Shown: positions 19,087 to 28,307 of the stretch, piece after piece
How positions within the stretch are numbered: the first letter of the stretch is position 1
Layout of the letters: each line of letters starts with the position of its first letter
NCBI GenBank assembly: GCA_013360295.1
Contig: JABWCL010000016.1
Span: 1 to 64,000, forward strand
DNA length: 64,000 nucleotides
Direction: 5' to 3'
Source of the DNA: Ignavibacteriaceae bacterium
GTDB taxonomy: Bacteria > Bacteroidota > Ignavibacteria > Ignavibacteriales > Ignavibacteriaceae
The notes under the pieces: generated by a model
What the model saw: the letters and a program-made list of their open reading frames with translations, nothing else
What the model was told of the DNA's origin: nothing
Databases searched by the model: none
Made by a program: the position numbers and the translations under genes

Positions 19087-20736
19087 TCAGGATCGCGAGA
19101 CTTCCGCATAAAGTTCTGCGGGAGAAGAGAAATCCTTCAGATAGAACAATTTTACCGAACTCCTGTTTTTAATAACCCAATTCAGCATCATCTTCAGTTT
19201 TTCAATATCTTCGTCAGTCAGGTGTATATCGTATTCCCGGCTGTAGTAAAAATGTTCAAGTTCGTTATTAAAACGTTCTCCCGGAGTCAAAGGGTAATCT
19301 TTAATAAAAACCCTGCCGTTTTTCAGAAGGACGAAATCCTTTGACCCGCCCGAATTAATAACCAGAAGCAGGTTTGCTGAGTTGATTGGTTCTCTCAATA
19401 ATGACGATTTATGTACCTGTTTGAGAATCTCTTCTGTAAGAGTTTTTATTTCTGCAGCTTTTTCAAACTGCTGTGTTGTTACATATTTCTTCATCTTATT
19501 CAGAAGCCGATCGATTACTTCCCTGGTATTTCCGTAAAGGAAATTGTAAACCTCTTTCAACTCTTCTGAATACAATATTGAATCATGGTTCAGGCACGGC
19601 GCAGTGCATCGTTCAATGTGCATCAGGAAACAGCCCCGCTTTTTATCAAACTCCTTTTCATCACACTCGCGTAACTGAAATGCCCTGTCTATGATTGTAA
19701 GAAAATCCCTGGCTACATTCCGTGAATAAAAGACTCCGAAGTAGTCTGAGCCGTCAAAATCAAATTTATTGGTGATTTCAATTCTCGGAAATCCCGTGAG
19801 AGTGTCTATCCTGAGAAAGTATTTGTTGCCATAGCTTTTCAGCATAACATTATGCTTTGGCAGTATTTGTTTTATCATCTCAGCCTCGTAGAAGAGTGCA
19901 GTCAGCTCAGAGGAGGTTGTCTGATATTTTAGTTTTTTCGCAAATCGAAGTATCTTTTTACTCTTAGCTGGTGACTTGCCACCCAGATATGACTGAAGCC
20001 TTGTTCTTAAAGATTTTGCCTTACCGATATAGATAATTTCGTTTTTGGAATTATAGAACATATAAACGCCAGCCCGGTCGGGCGCGCTGATGATCTCACT
20101 GATTATATCCCCGCTGAAGTTGTCAGAGGGACTGGAGGACTGCTTATTGAACTGAAAATTGAGCAGGTCACCGATCGTATAAAAAGCGTACTTACGGACT
20201 GATGAATCGATCATTTTTAGGAGGATCTGGGCTGTTGCCTTTGCATCCGGCAACGCCCGGTGACCACGCAAGTTGTGAATACCGTACTCGTGGCATAAAC
20301 TTTCAAGATTCCTTCTTCGTAAAAGTGGATTGAGCTTTTTTGATAACCTGAGGGAGCAGAGGTAAAGAGGTTTAACATTTTCCTCACCGCACTGAAGAAA
20401 CTCGTGTTTAATGAACCCCAGGTCAAACTGAAAATTATGCCCGCCCCACACCGTGTGCTCGAGGAGCCGCCGGATTTCCGGCATGATCTCTTCGAAGAAA
20501 GGGGCTGTTCTTAACTCACTATCGGAAATTCCGGTCATTATGGAGATAAAACCGGGGATTTTCCTCCCCGGATTAACGAGTGACGAGTATTCCGAAATAA
20601 TTTCTCCGTTTTTTATCTGCACTATTGCTATTTCTATAATTCGGTTATGAACCGGACTAAGCCCGGTTGTTTCCACGTCAATTACGGAAATCGGAGTATC
20701 CTGAATTCTTGAAAGTATGTCGAGGTTGCCAAACAT
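19087..20736 (-). CDS. DnaQ-like 3'-5' exonuclease fused to UvrC-type GIY-YIG endonuclease
   Basis: A 549-residue fusion. Residues 15-175 are a DEDDh exonuclease: VIDVETTGL (Asp20, Glu22), HNFQFDLGFI (Asp105), and HRALPDAKAT (His159, Asp164). Residues 218-300 are a GIY-YIG nuclease with GVYMF and YIGKAKSLRTRLQSYL. A later RGCFLMHIERCTAPC segment matches the cysteine cluster of UvrC, and QQFEKAAEIKTLTEEI resembles the UVR motif. The UvrC C-terminal RNase H-like nuclease is absent, as in Cho. Such fusions are known in other phyla and probably act in excision repair. The gene is monocistronic, divergent from ymdB. Confidence 0.9.
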   Translation of the reverse strand: MFGNLDILSRIQDTPISVIDVETTGLSPVHNRIIEIAIVQIKNGEIISEYSSLVNPGRKIPGFISIMTGISDSELRTAPFFEEIMPEIRRLLEHTVWGGHNFQFDLGFIKHEFLQCGEENVKPLYLCSLRLSKKLNPLLRRRNLESLCHEYGIHNLRGHRALPDAKATAQILLKMIDSSVRKYAFYTIGDLLNFQFNKQSSSPSDNFSGDIISEIISAPDRAGVYMFYNSKNEIIYIGKAKSLRTRLQSYLGGKSPAKSKKILRFAKKLKYQTTSSELTALFYEAEMIKQILPKHNVMLKSYGNKYFLRIDTLTGFPRIEITNKFDFDGSDYFGVFYSRNVARDFLTIIDRAFQLRECDEKEFDKKRGCFLMHIERCTAPCLNHDSILYSEELKEVYNFLYGNTREVIDRLLNKMKKYVTTQQFEKAAEIKTLTEEILKQVHKSSLLREPINSANLLLVINSGGSKDFVLLKNGRVFIKDYPLTPGERFNNELEHFYYSREYDIHLTDEDIEKLKMMLNWVIKNRSSVKLFYLKDFSSPAELYAEVSRS

Positions 20737-20828
20737 TAGAAAATTTTTATCCGAAAGATAAAGAAGTATGTAGTATGTTTTTTACTTAAAAATTATATTG
20801 GAAGTAATTTATTTAATTTTAAGGTATA

Positions 20829-21620
20829 ATGGAATCAGTCTCAGTACTATTTATCGGAGATATCATTGGGAAGCCAGGATTATCATTTGTTCAAACGTGG
20901 CTCCCCGCGTTAAAAAAGGAATATAAACCGGACATAATTATTGCTAACGGTGAAAATGTGAACGACGGCAAAGGTATCGTCAAGACTGAAGGAGAGGCCC
21001 TTTTCCAGCTTGGTGTTGATGTTATCACGGGTGGAAACCACATCTGGGACAAACATCAATCTCAGGATTATCTTAAGAATGAGTCTAAAGTGCTTCGACC
21101 CCTTAATTATCCTAAAGGCACACACGGAAACGGCATTTATCTTCTTGAGAAGGAAGGTGTTAAATTAGGTGTCGTGAACTTGCAGGGACGATCTTTTATG
21201 GCGACAATTGACTGCCCGTTCAGAGCTGCCGATTTCGCGATATCCAAGCTAAAGACAGAAACAAATATGATTTTCGTTGACTTTCACGCGGAAGCTACCG
21301 CTGAAAAGATCGCTCTTGGATGGTACCTCGATGGGAAGGTGAGCGCCATAGTCGGAACTCACACGCACGTTCAAACTGCTGACGAACGAATCCTTCCAAA
21401 CGGTACTGGGTATATTACTGACGCAGGAATGACAGGACCCTACGAGTCAGTAATAGGTATGAAAAGCCAGGCAGCAATAAACAGGTTTATTTATCAGACT
21501 CCTCAGAAATATGAAACAGCTCAGAATGATATTCATCTGAGCGGGGTTCTATTTCAGATTACTAAAGAAACCGGAAAATGTACATCGGTAAAACGGGTCT
21601 TTTTTCCGGAATTTGCTTAA
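20829..21620 (+). CDS. YmdB-family metallophosphoesterase
   Basis: A 263-residue TIGR00282-type phosphodiesterase. Metal-binding motifs are all visible: GDIIGKPG at the N-terminus, ANGENVNDGKG near residue 40, GGNHIWDK near residue 74, DFHAEATAEK near residue 155 and GTHTHVQTAD near residue 180. YmdB enzymes hydrolyse 2',3'-cyclic nucleotides. It starts a run of seven rightward genes, 19 bases before folD. Confidence 0.9.
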   Translation: MESVSVLFIGDIIGKPGLSFVQTWLPALKKEYKPDIIIANGENVNDGKGIVKTEGEALFQLGVDVITGGNHIWDKHQSQDYLKNESKVLRPLNYPKGTHGNGIYLLEKEGVKLGVVNLQGRSFMATIDCPFRAADFAISKLKTETNMIFVDFHAEATAEKIALGWYLDGKVSAIVGTHTHVQTADERILPNGTGYITDAGMTGPYESVIGMKSQAAINRFIYQTPQKYETAQNDIHLSGVLFQITKETGKCTSVKRVFFPEFA

Positions 21621-21639
21621 TCATTTATATTTTTAAACC

Positions 21640-22527
21640 ATGCAATTAATTGACGGTAAAAAAGTATCGCAGGATATCCTGAACTTGATTCAGAGTGAAG
21701 TAACCGAGCTTAAGAATAAGACTGGAAGAGTACCCGGTCTGGCTGCAATTTTAGTTGGAGATAACCCGGCATCCCAGGTCTATGTGAATAGCAAGATAAA
21801 AGCATGCGGGAAGGTTGCGATCAATTCGGAAGTGGTTAAACTGCCGGGAACGGTTAGTGAAGATGAACTTCTTCGAGTCATTGAAAGCTTTAATCAGAAC
21901 GACAATTTCGATGGTATTCTTGTGCAGCTTCCGCTTCCGAAGCACATCAGTGAATCAAGGGTCATTGAGGCTGTTTCACCCCTTAAGGATGTTGACGGTT
22001 TTCACCCGGTGAATGTTGGCAAACTGGTTCTAGGTCTTGATACACTCTTTCCCTGCACACCCGCAGGAATCCAGGAATTACTAAAAGCTTATAAGATTGA
22101 AACAGTGGGACAGCATGTTGTTGTTATCGGCAGAAGTAATATTGTGGGGAAACCAATTGCGAATATTATGCTTCAGAAGAAAAGTTTCGCAAATTCTGTC
22201 GTGACGGTATGCCACTCCGCCGCGAAAGATTTAATGAGTATAACAAGAAGCGCTGACATACTGATCGCGGCGATTGGTGTTGCAGACTTCGTAACAGCTG
22301 ATATGGTGAAAGACGGAGTAGTGGTAATAGATGTCGGAATTAACCGTGTTGCGGATAGTTCACCGAAGGGATATAAAATTAAAGGTGACGTTAATTTTGA
22401 TGAAGTTGCACCTAAATCATCATATATTACACCTGTACCGGGTGGAGTCGGACCGATGACAATAGCGATGCTTATATCAAATACACTAAAATCATTTAAG
22501 ACAAAGATGAGATTGAATTATGAGTGA
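21640..22527 (+). CDS. folD: Bifunctional methylenetetrahydrofolate dehydrogenase/cyclohydrolase FolD
   Basis: A 295-residue enzyme interconverting methylene-, methenyl- and formyl-tetrahydrofolate. The catalytic Lys is in [11 protein letters not shown], followed by QLPLPKHI, the NADP-binding [15 protein letters not shown] and the closing signature [13 protein letters not shown]. Length and motifs are ordinary. Its last eight bases overlap deoC. It supplies one-carbon units used by ThyA and DHFR encoded near 44-49 kb. Confidence 0.97.
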   Translation: MQLIDGKKVSQDILNLIQSEVTELKNKTGRVPGLAAILVGDNPASQVYVNSKIKACGKVAINSEVVKLPGTVSEDELLRVIESFNQNDNFDGILVQLPLPKHISESRVIEAVSPLKDVDGFHPVNVGKLVLGLDTLFPCTPAGIQELLKAYKIETVGQHVVVIGRSNIVGKPIANIMLQKKSFANSVVTVCHSAAKDLMSITRSADILIAAIGVADFVTADMVKDGVVVIDVGINRVADSSPKGYKIKGDVNFDEVAPKSSYITPVPGGVGPMTIAMLISNTLKSFKTKMRLNYE

Positions 22528-23386
22528 CACCGTTAACAGGGTTATCTCCCAGGTATTGCTTGAAAAATCCTTAAAAGATTTCTATTGCAAAAACGATACT
22601 TGCAAAGGCTGGGAGACGAATGTAATCAATCAGCCAATGACTGTGAAAAGCCTGATTACTAACGGAGCGGAAAGAATTGCCGCCGGCTTAGGAGTGGGTG
22701 ATGCAGTAACTGACAGGGAAGTAGCCAGCAAAATCGATCATACTCTTCTGAAGCCGGAGGCGACCCCCGACGAGATTAAACAATTATGCGAGGAAGCGCG
22801 ACAATACCACTTTGCGAGCGTGTGTGTTAATCCTTCATACGTCAGCCTCTGCAGCAGCCTACTGAAGTCAACAGGTGTTAAAGTATGTACAGTTATCGGA
22901 TTTCCTCTGGGTTCAACAACGTCAGAGGTTAAACGTACTGAAGCAATGCAGGCTATTGAGAATGGAGCGCAGGAACTTGACATGGTCATTAATGTGGGGA
23001 GGTTGAAAGCCGGCGAGCATAATTATGTATTTAATGATATTCAGCAGATCGTGCTTACTGCTAAACCACATCGGATATTAGTTAAAGTTATTCTTGAAAC
23101 ATCTCTTCTGACGGATGAGGAGAAGATAAAGGCTTGTCTCATCTGCAAGGAAGCCGGAGCGGATTTTGTAAAAACTTCCACTGGGTTTTCTAAGGGTGGT
23201 GCGACTGTAGGAGATATCGCACTTATGAAATTGATCGTAGGTTCAACTGTCGGAGTCAAAGCCTCCGGCGGAATCAGAAGCCGTGAAGACGCTGAAGCGA
23301 TGATTAAACACGGTGCCAATCGCATTGGCGCGAGCGCAAGCGTAAAAATAGTCCGGGGGGAGAAGTCTGCGGGCGGGAGTTATTAA
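22520..23386 (+). CDS. deoC: Deoxyribose-phosphate aldolase with N-terminal extension
   Basis: The class I aldolase core starts at about residue 70 ([17 protein letters not shown]) and contains the Schiff-base Lys in [15 protein letters not shown] and the second essential Lys in VKASGGIR. It splits deoxyribose 5-phosphate into acetaldehyde and glyceraldehyde 3-phosphate. The first ~68 residues are additional to short DeoC proteins and carry a cysteine pair, [11 protein letters not shown], then [18 protein letters not shown]. The ATG at 22520 overlaps folD by eight bases, and no better start exists closer to the core. Confidence 0.93.
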   Translation: MSDTVNRVISQVLLEKSLKDFYCKNDTCKGWETNVINQPMTVKSLITNGAERIAAGLGVGDAVTDREVASKIDHTLLKPEATPDEIKQLCEEARQYHFASVCVNPSYVSLCSSLLKSTGVKVCTVIGFPLGSTTSEVKRTEAMQAIENGAQELDMVINVGRLKAGEHNYVFNDIQQIVLTAKPHRILVKVILETSLLTDEEKIKACLICKEAGADFVKTSTGFSKGGATVGDIALMKLIVGSTVGVKASGGIRSREDAEAMIKHGANRIGASASVKIVRGEKSAGGSY

Positions 23387-23392
23387 TCTTTA

Positions 23393-23623
23393 ATGATACT
23401 TGATCTTGTTGTTGAAAAAGGAATAGACGGATTTAACGCTGTTGTCCCGTCTCTCGAGGGATGTGAGTCCTGGGCACACGATGAAGATACTGTGCTGGAA
23501 AAAATAACGGAGATGGTCGCTTACTACTTAGGAGTTAAGAATCTTAAAAAAATAAAACTCGACCTTGCCCGGAAGGAAGAAGATTCAAAGATTTATAAAA
23601 TAATCATTTCTGACAGACATTGA
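23393..23623 (+). CDS. HicB-like domain protein, no HicA partner
   Basis: A 76-residue protein with the HicB-type partial RNase-H fold: an initial strand, then GFNAVVPSLEGCESWAHDED, the hallmark region of HicB antitoxins, and a helix. It lacks a C-terminal DNA-binding domain. No HicA toxin is adjacent; the neighbours are deoC (six bases upstream) and trmH (TTGA overlap downstream). It is therefore more likely a stand-alone HicB-like protein with an unknown housekeeping role than half of a toxin-antitoxin pair. Confidence 0.7.
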   Translation: MILDLVVEKGIDGFNAVVPSLEGCESWAHDEDTVLEKITEMVAYYLGVKNLKKIKLDLARKEEDSKIYKIIISDRH

Positions 23624-24201
23624 TTTCTGAAAAAAGAAAAGAGAAGTTCAGAAGTGTTTTCAGTGCCCGGCAGACTGACTTAAGTCTGGTGCTGGAAAAT
23701 ATACACGATCCCCATAATGTCAGCGCTATCCTCCGCACCTGTGATGCTGTTGGTATCGGGAGTATTCAGCTGTTGTACAATTATGAAAAGTTTCCCAGGA
23801 TTGGGAAAAAATCCAGTAGCTCAGCATTAAAATGGGTAGAAAGGGAAAAGCATACCTCCGTTGCCTCGTGTGTCGAGGAACTACATAATTCCGGTCACAA
23901 AATATATGCATCAGTTCTGAGTGAAGATGCGGTGGATTTCTATTCACTTGACTTCACAGAAAAAACGGCTGTAGTCGTCGGTAACGAGCACAGGGGGGTA
24001 AGTGACGAGATGCTCCGGAAAGCTGATAAACTTTTTTATATTCCGATGTTCGGAATGATCCAGAGCCTTAATGTCTCCGTCGCAACCGCGGTAATTCTTT
24101 ACGAGGCATTAAGACAAAGACGTGAGAAAAGAATGTATGATAAAGTTATTTCAGAAGAACAGCTTGAAATTCTGATTAAGAAATATTCCAGGAAAAAATG
24201 A
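23620..24201 (+). CDS. SpoU/TrmH-family tRNA 2'-O-ribose methyltransferase
   Basis: A 193-residue SPOUT methyltransferase. Motif 1 is VLENIHDPHNVSAILRTCDAVG, motif 2 is VVVGNEHRGVSDE, and motif 3 is IPMFGMIQSLNVSVATAVILYE, the trefoil-knot region that binds SAM. The form with IPMFGMIQSLNVSVA matches TrmH, which methylates G18 of tRNA. The start is TTG at 23620, overlapping the previous stop as TTGA; no ATG is available before the conserved region. The stop overlaps aroA as ATGA. Confidence 0.88.
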   Translation: MISEKRKEKFRSVFSARQTDLSLVLENIHDPHNVSAILRTCDAVGIGSIQLLYNYEKFPRIGKKSSSSALKWVEREKHTSVASCVEELHNSGHKIYASVLSEDAVDFYSLDFTEKTAVVVGNEHRGVSDEMLRKADKLFYIPMFGMIQSLNVSVATAVILYEALRQRREKRMYDKVISEEQLEILIKKYSRKK

Positions 24202-25478
24202 CTGAGAAATTTAATAAGGTACTACAGGTAAGCGGTGAACTTACTTTCGACGGGGATAAATCAGTTTCCCACCGCGCCCTGATTTTTTCTGCAATGGCAG
24301 AAGGGGATTCAATCATCAGAAACATAAACCGGGGACTCGATGTTAACAGCACGATGAACTGTCTGAGAGAATTAGGTGTCCGGATTGAAGATAAAAATGA
24401 CTTCTTAATTGTTCACGGAAAAGGGCTAAAGGGTTTCGAACGACCTGAACGGATGCTGGATGCAGGTAACTCAGGCACTACTGCACGATTATTGAGCGGT
24501 TTGTTATCAGTACAAAATTTCAAATCGGAGATCACCGGCGATGAAAGCCTCTGCAGGCGACCTATGAAGCGCGTCTGTGACCCTTTACGGGAAATGGGAG
24601 CAAATATTAAAAGTAATGATGGATTCCTGCCTCTCACATTCTTCCCTTCGAATGAACTCAGCGCGATCAGGTATCAGCTTACAATTCCCAGCGCACAGGT
24701 TAAAACAGCAATTATACTAGCTGCACTTCATCTGGATGAAGATACGACCATCAAAGAAACAGCCGGAAGCAGAAACCATACTGAGAATATGCTTGGATTG
24801 CCAGTGAACCCGTCCCCAGACGGGAATATTATCTTAATCAATAGTTCTTTCTACCCTTCACCACGCGAGTATGATATTCCTGGGGACATTTCTTCAGCTT
24901 CGTTTTTTATCGTGCTTTGTTTATTAGTTCCTGATTCCCACCTTGTATTGAAGAGTGTACTTTTGAATTCTCAGAGGCTGGCATTCATAAAACACCTGCA
25001 AAATATGGGGGCAGACATCACCATGCTCAAGGATGACGGTACATCCGGCGAACTAACAGGAAGTATAGAAGTTAAGTACTCACAATTACGAAACGTTCCA
25101 TTTGTGAATGAAATGATTCCTTCGCTAATTGACGAGTTACCTATTCTTACGATTGCCGGCCTTTTTGCTGAGGGAGATTTCTGCCTTACTAATGCAAATG
25201 AATTAAGAGTAAAAGAATCTGACCGTATTGAATCCATGGTTGCAAATATCAGATTAATGGGAATAAATGTGGATGTTTATGAGGATGGTTACAAATTTCC
25301 AGGGAATAATACTCCAACCGGGGGATTATTGTTTGATTCATACGGAGACCACCGGATAGCGATGTCTTTAATTATTTTGGCTTTGCTATTGAAAGATGGT
25401 GCAAAAATTAATAACTTAAGTGCTGTAAAAATTTCAAATCCGAATTTTTTTGATCAATTAAAGAAAATAACCAGATAA
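24198..25478 (+). CDS. aroA: 3-phosphoshikimate 1-carboxyvinyltransferase (EPSP synthase)
   Basis: A 426-residue enzyme of the shikimate pathway joining shikimate 3-phosphate and PEP. The N-terminal DGDKSVSHRALIFSAMAEG, the first signature LDAGNSGTTARLLSGLL near residue 90, and the second signature LRVKESDRIESM near residue 335 are intact, as is the late GDHRIAMS. The start overlaps the trmH stop as ATGA. No other shikimate genes are nearby. Confidence 0.96.
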   Translation: MTEKFNKVLQVSGELTFDGDKSVSHRALIFSAMAEGDSIIRNINRGLDVNSTMNCLRELGVRIEDKNDFLIVHGKGLKGFERPERMLDAGNSGTTARLLSGLLSVQNFKSEITGDESLCRRPMKRVCDPLREMGANIKSNDGFLPLTFFPSNELSAIRYQLTIPSAQVKTAIILAALHLDEDTTIKETAGSRNHTENMLGLPVNPSPDGNIILINSSFYPSPREYDIPGDISSASFFIVLCLLVPDSHLVLKSVLLNSQRLAFIKHLQNMGADITMLKDDGTSGELTGSIEVKYSQLRNVPFVNEMIPSLIDELPILTIAGLFAEGDFCLTNANELRVKESDRIESMVANIRLMGINVDVYEDGYKFPGNNTPTGGLLFDSYGDHRIAMSLIILALLLKDGAKINNLSAVKISNPNFFDQLKKITR

Positions 25479-25482
25479 AACC

Positions 25483-26589
25483 ATGGCTGATGTAATATTA
25501 AAGAATGTCTATAAGATATATGAAGGTGGAAATACTGCCGTGCAGGACGTAAATCTTGAAATCAAAGACCGTGAATTTGTTGTACTAGTAGGGCCTTCCG
25601 GATGCGGAAAATCAACAACCCTGCGTATGATAGCAGGGCTTGAGGAGATTTCTAAAGGCGAATTGTTTATAGACGGGAAGCAGGTAAACGACGTTTCGCC
25701 GAAGGACCGGGATATTGCCATGGTTTTTCAGAATTACGCTCTTTATCCGCATATGACGGTATTTGAGAATATGGCATTCGGATTAAAACTCAGGAAATTT
25801 CCAAAAGAAGAAATCAAAAAGCGTGTCACGGATGCTGCCAAGATTCTTAACCTGGAGGAATACCTGGAACGTAAGCCTAAGGCTCTTTCGGGCGGGCAAA
25901 GGCAACGCGTTGCGGTCGGACGAGCGATCGTGAGAAAACCGAAAGTGTTTTTATTTGATGAACCGTTAAGCAACCTTGATGCTAAACTTAGAGTACAGAT
26001 GAGAACTGAAATTAGCCGTCTGCATCAGAGGCTTGAAGCTACTATGGTTTATGTAACACACGACCAGGTAGAAGCCATGACCATGGGAGATAAGATAGTT
26101 GTTATGAAGGATGGAATTGTTCAGCAGATTGATGCTCCCCTGAATCTTTACAATTACCCAGTGAATAAGTTCGTGGCGGGCTTTATCGGAAGTCCTGCAA
26201 TGAATTTTATTAAAGGTAAACTCTCCCCAGATTCAAACATGGTTTTTACTTCAGCTAAAGGAAATCTTAGCCTCCCGCTGCCGGAGAACTATAACCAGAA
26301 ATTGGGTGAGTATAAAGGAAGAGAAGTCTGGTTAGGTATCCGTCCCGAAGATATTACCGATTCAGTTCAGAACCGTGAGGGACACCAGTTCTCTGCCGTA
26401 GAAACTGTACTGGAAGTTATTGAACCAATGGGTAATGAGATATTCTTATACTTTACGATTGAAGACGTACAGTTCACGGCAAGAATACCATCGCGGATCA
26501 AGCCATCCCTTAACGTAAAAACAATACTTCATTTCGATCTCAGCAAGTGCCATTTCTTCAGTTGTGATAACGAAAAAACTCTGCTCTGA
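25483..26589 (+). CDS. MalK/UgpC-type sugar ABC transporter ATP-binding protein, orphan
   Basis: A 368-residue ABC ATPase. Walker A is GPSGCGKST, the Q-loop is VFQNYALYPHMTVFENM, the signature is LSGGQRQRVAVGRAI, Walker B is FLFDEPLSNLDAKLR, and the H-loop is YVTHDQVEAM. From about residue 235 a TOBE-like regulatory domain typical of MalK/UgpC/MsmK follows (WLGIRPEDI). Such ATPases energise carbohydrate importers, yet no permease or binding protein is encoded in the window, so it probably serves transporters elsewhere. It starts four bases after aroA. Confidence 0.9.
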   Translation: MADVILKNVYKIYEGGNTAVQDVNLEIKDREFVVLVGPSGCGKSTTLRMIAGLEEISKGELFIDGKQVNDVSPKDRDIAMVFQNYALYPHMTVFENMAFGLKLRKFPKEEIKKRVTDAAKILNLEEYLERKPKALSGGQRQRVAVGRAIVRKPKVFLFDEPLSNLDAKLRVQMRTEISRLHQRLEATMVYVTHDQVEAMTMGDKIVVMKDGIVQQIDAPLNLYNYPVNKFVAGFIGSPAMNFIKGKLSPDSNMVFTSAKGNLSLPLPENYNQKLGEYKGREVWLGIRPEDITDSVQNREGHQFSAVETVLEVIEPMGNEIFLYFTIEDVQFTARIPSRIKPSLNVKTILHFDLSKCHFFSCDNEKTLL

Positions 26590-26617
26590 GCGGTAGCAGA
26601 ATGAAAGGTTCTCAGAG
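26584..26617. repeat. Inverted repeat carrying both convergent stop codons
   Basis: CTCTGAG at 26584-26590 and CTCAGAG at 26611-26617 are exact reverse complements separated by 20 bases. The left arm contains the stop of the MalK-like gene and the right arm the stop of bshC. There is no U-run after either arm, so terminator function is uncertain. Confidence 0.45.
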
Positions 26618-28240
26618 TTCTATTACCTGGTGTTCGAACTGATGGGTATCTACTTCATTGTAGATTCGGTGGATCAGCCCAGGACCGTATTTGTTGGCAA
26701 AGTAGAAGTAGTTAATCTCCCGTTCCTGCAGTTCATTGAATGGTAGCAGGGACATTAAGAGCTTTTGGATTTGCCGGGTAATTGTTTCATTTTTCATTTT
26801 CTCAGCGTCAATAGTCTTACGTTTCAGGTCTTCCAGGAACTGATCAAATCTAAGTCTGAATTTTTCCACACTTTCCGCCGTTCCTCTGTCAACCTCATTC
26901 ACGTAACTCTTCAGTGCCCCAAGGCTTTGTTCTACAGAGTTGAAGGTGTCTCCGAAGACTGATTCCAAGTCCTGCAATGATCTTTCCCTCAACACTTTTT
27001 CGACGATCTTCTCCGGTTCCTTAAAAACCTCAGTGTACTCCAATGAATATTTTTGCAGTACAGTCTGGATATTTTTTTCAACCAGGGTAACCGAAGCCCG
27101 GGGATAGAGTATAGGCCGGTTTATATCAAAGAAACCATATAGAGTAAATGCCTGAGCGAAATAACTGATTTCCCCGGGGCCTGCGACATAGAAAGCAGTT
27201 TTGAATAAGTAGTCCTGGCAAACAGGGCGCAGCATTACATTCGGAGAGAATGCTTCAGGGGTTTCCTCACAAAAATTAAGCAGCTCCTCCTTTGAGTATT
27301 TTACTTTTTTACGTTTTAAGCGGAAACCGCCGTCTTCAAGCGGTTCAATAGCGAATCTGCCGTTCTCATGTTTGATAAATAAATTTACCGGACGTACTTT
27401 TGCCTGAGCATGATATGCTTCTTCGAGTTCAGCACTTATCCTGATCAGCTGTTCAGTATGCGGTCGGAAATTTTCAATTTCATTTTTAAAAACAGGCTTA
27501 AGTAACTTCTTTACGGCGTCATCCTGCGGATCAAAGATGATTAAACCATACTCATCAAACAATATTCGGATAACATTCCTGAAACTTTCCTTGAATGTCT
27601 TATTGGGAGAGTAAAAGGAACTTAAGAGTTCCAGGATATCATTGGTGTACTCTGTATTTCTGAGAGAATTCCTGATGTCGTTAATCGTCAGGCTTATGTT
27701 TTCGTTAAATTTTATTTCACCGACGTATCCTCTGTCAGTTTCCTCAGGAAGCCCATCATCGTAGTAGATCCTTTTTTGAGAATTATCATCCGCGATGATC
27801 GTGCATTTCCTAACTTCATCAAAGTCATGGTCATCACCCTCAAGCCAGAAAACAGGGATAAAATTAATATTAACATATTCCTGGTTTAGTTTTTCGGCTA
27901 ATTTTATGGCGGTTATGGCTTTATATAACGTATATAAAGGACCGGAGAAAATTCCAAGTTGCTGACCAGTGACGATGAAGAGCGTGTTTTCATGATCCAG
28001 CAGGGAGAGGGATTTAGAGGTTTTTTCAGAGACCGTTTGACTGGAATACTGATTTCTTATAATTTCTGCAAGTCTTGAGAATCGCTCATTCTTTTTATCA
28101 ATAAGTTGCTTAAAGAACTGAGTGTAGTGGTCAGTATCTCTAAAGTTCAGGTGATAGTATTTTTTTACCTTGTTAAAATCATAGAAAAAGTCCCGTACTA
28201 TAGAGGGGAACTGATTCAATTCGTCAAACTTTACAAACAT
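26612..28240 (-). CDS. bshC: Bacillithiol biosynthesis cysteine-adding enzyme BshC
   Basis: A 542-residue protein of the BshC family, which joins cysteine to glucosaminyl-malate in the last step of bacillithiol synthesis. Clear family stretches are TGQQLGIFSGPLYTLYKAITAI near residue 93, FWLEGDDHDFDEV near residue 133, and the long helical (coiled-coil) segment around residues 430-490. Length agrees with the family. It converges on the MalK-like gene, with a 22-base gap containing parts of an inverted repeat, and is divergent from the glycan cluster. bshA and bshB are not in the window. Confidence 0.92.
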   Translation of the reverse strand: MFVKFDELNQFPSIVRDFFYDFNKVKKYYHLNFRDTDHYTQFFKQLIDKKNERFSRLAEIIRNQYSSQTVSEKTSKSLSLLDHENTLFIVTGQQLGIFSGPLYTLYKAITAIKLAEKLNQEYVNINFIPVFWLEGDDHDFDEVRKCTIIADDNSQKRIYYDDGLPEETDRGYVGEIKFNENISLTINDIRNSLRNTEYTNDILELLSSFYSPNKTFKESFRNVIRILFDEYGLIIFDPQDDAVKKLLKPVFKNEIENFRPHTEQLIRISAELEEAYHAQAKVRPVNLFIKHENGRFAIEPLEDGGFRLKRKKVKYSKEELLNFCEETPEAFSPNVMLRPVCQDYLFKTAFYVAGPGEISYFAQAFTLYGFFDINRPILYPRASVTLVEKNIQTVLQKYSLEYTEVFKEPEKIVEKVLRERSLQDLESVFGDTFNSVEQSLGALKSYVNEVDRGTAESVEKFRLRFDQFLEDLKRKTIDAEKMKNETITRQIQKLLMSLLPFNELQEREINYFYFANKYGPGLIHRIYNEVDTHQFEHQVIEL

Positions 28241-28307
28241 AATTCTTCCGTATTATACATTTCCAAAACTTAATAAAACTTTATCAATTTTGAAAAGCAG
28301 ATAATGT

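Noticed and set aside
23393-24201. HicBA toxin-antitoxin module
   Set aside because: The HicB-like protein has no HicA next to it; the adjacent genes are an aldolase and a TrmH-type methyltransferase.
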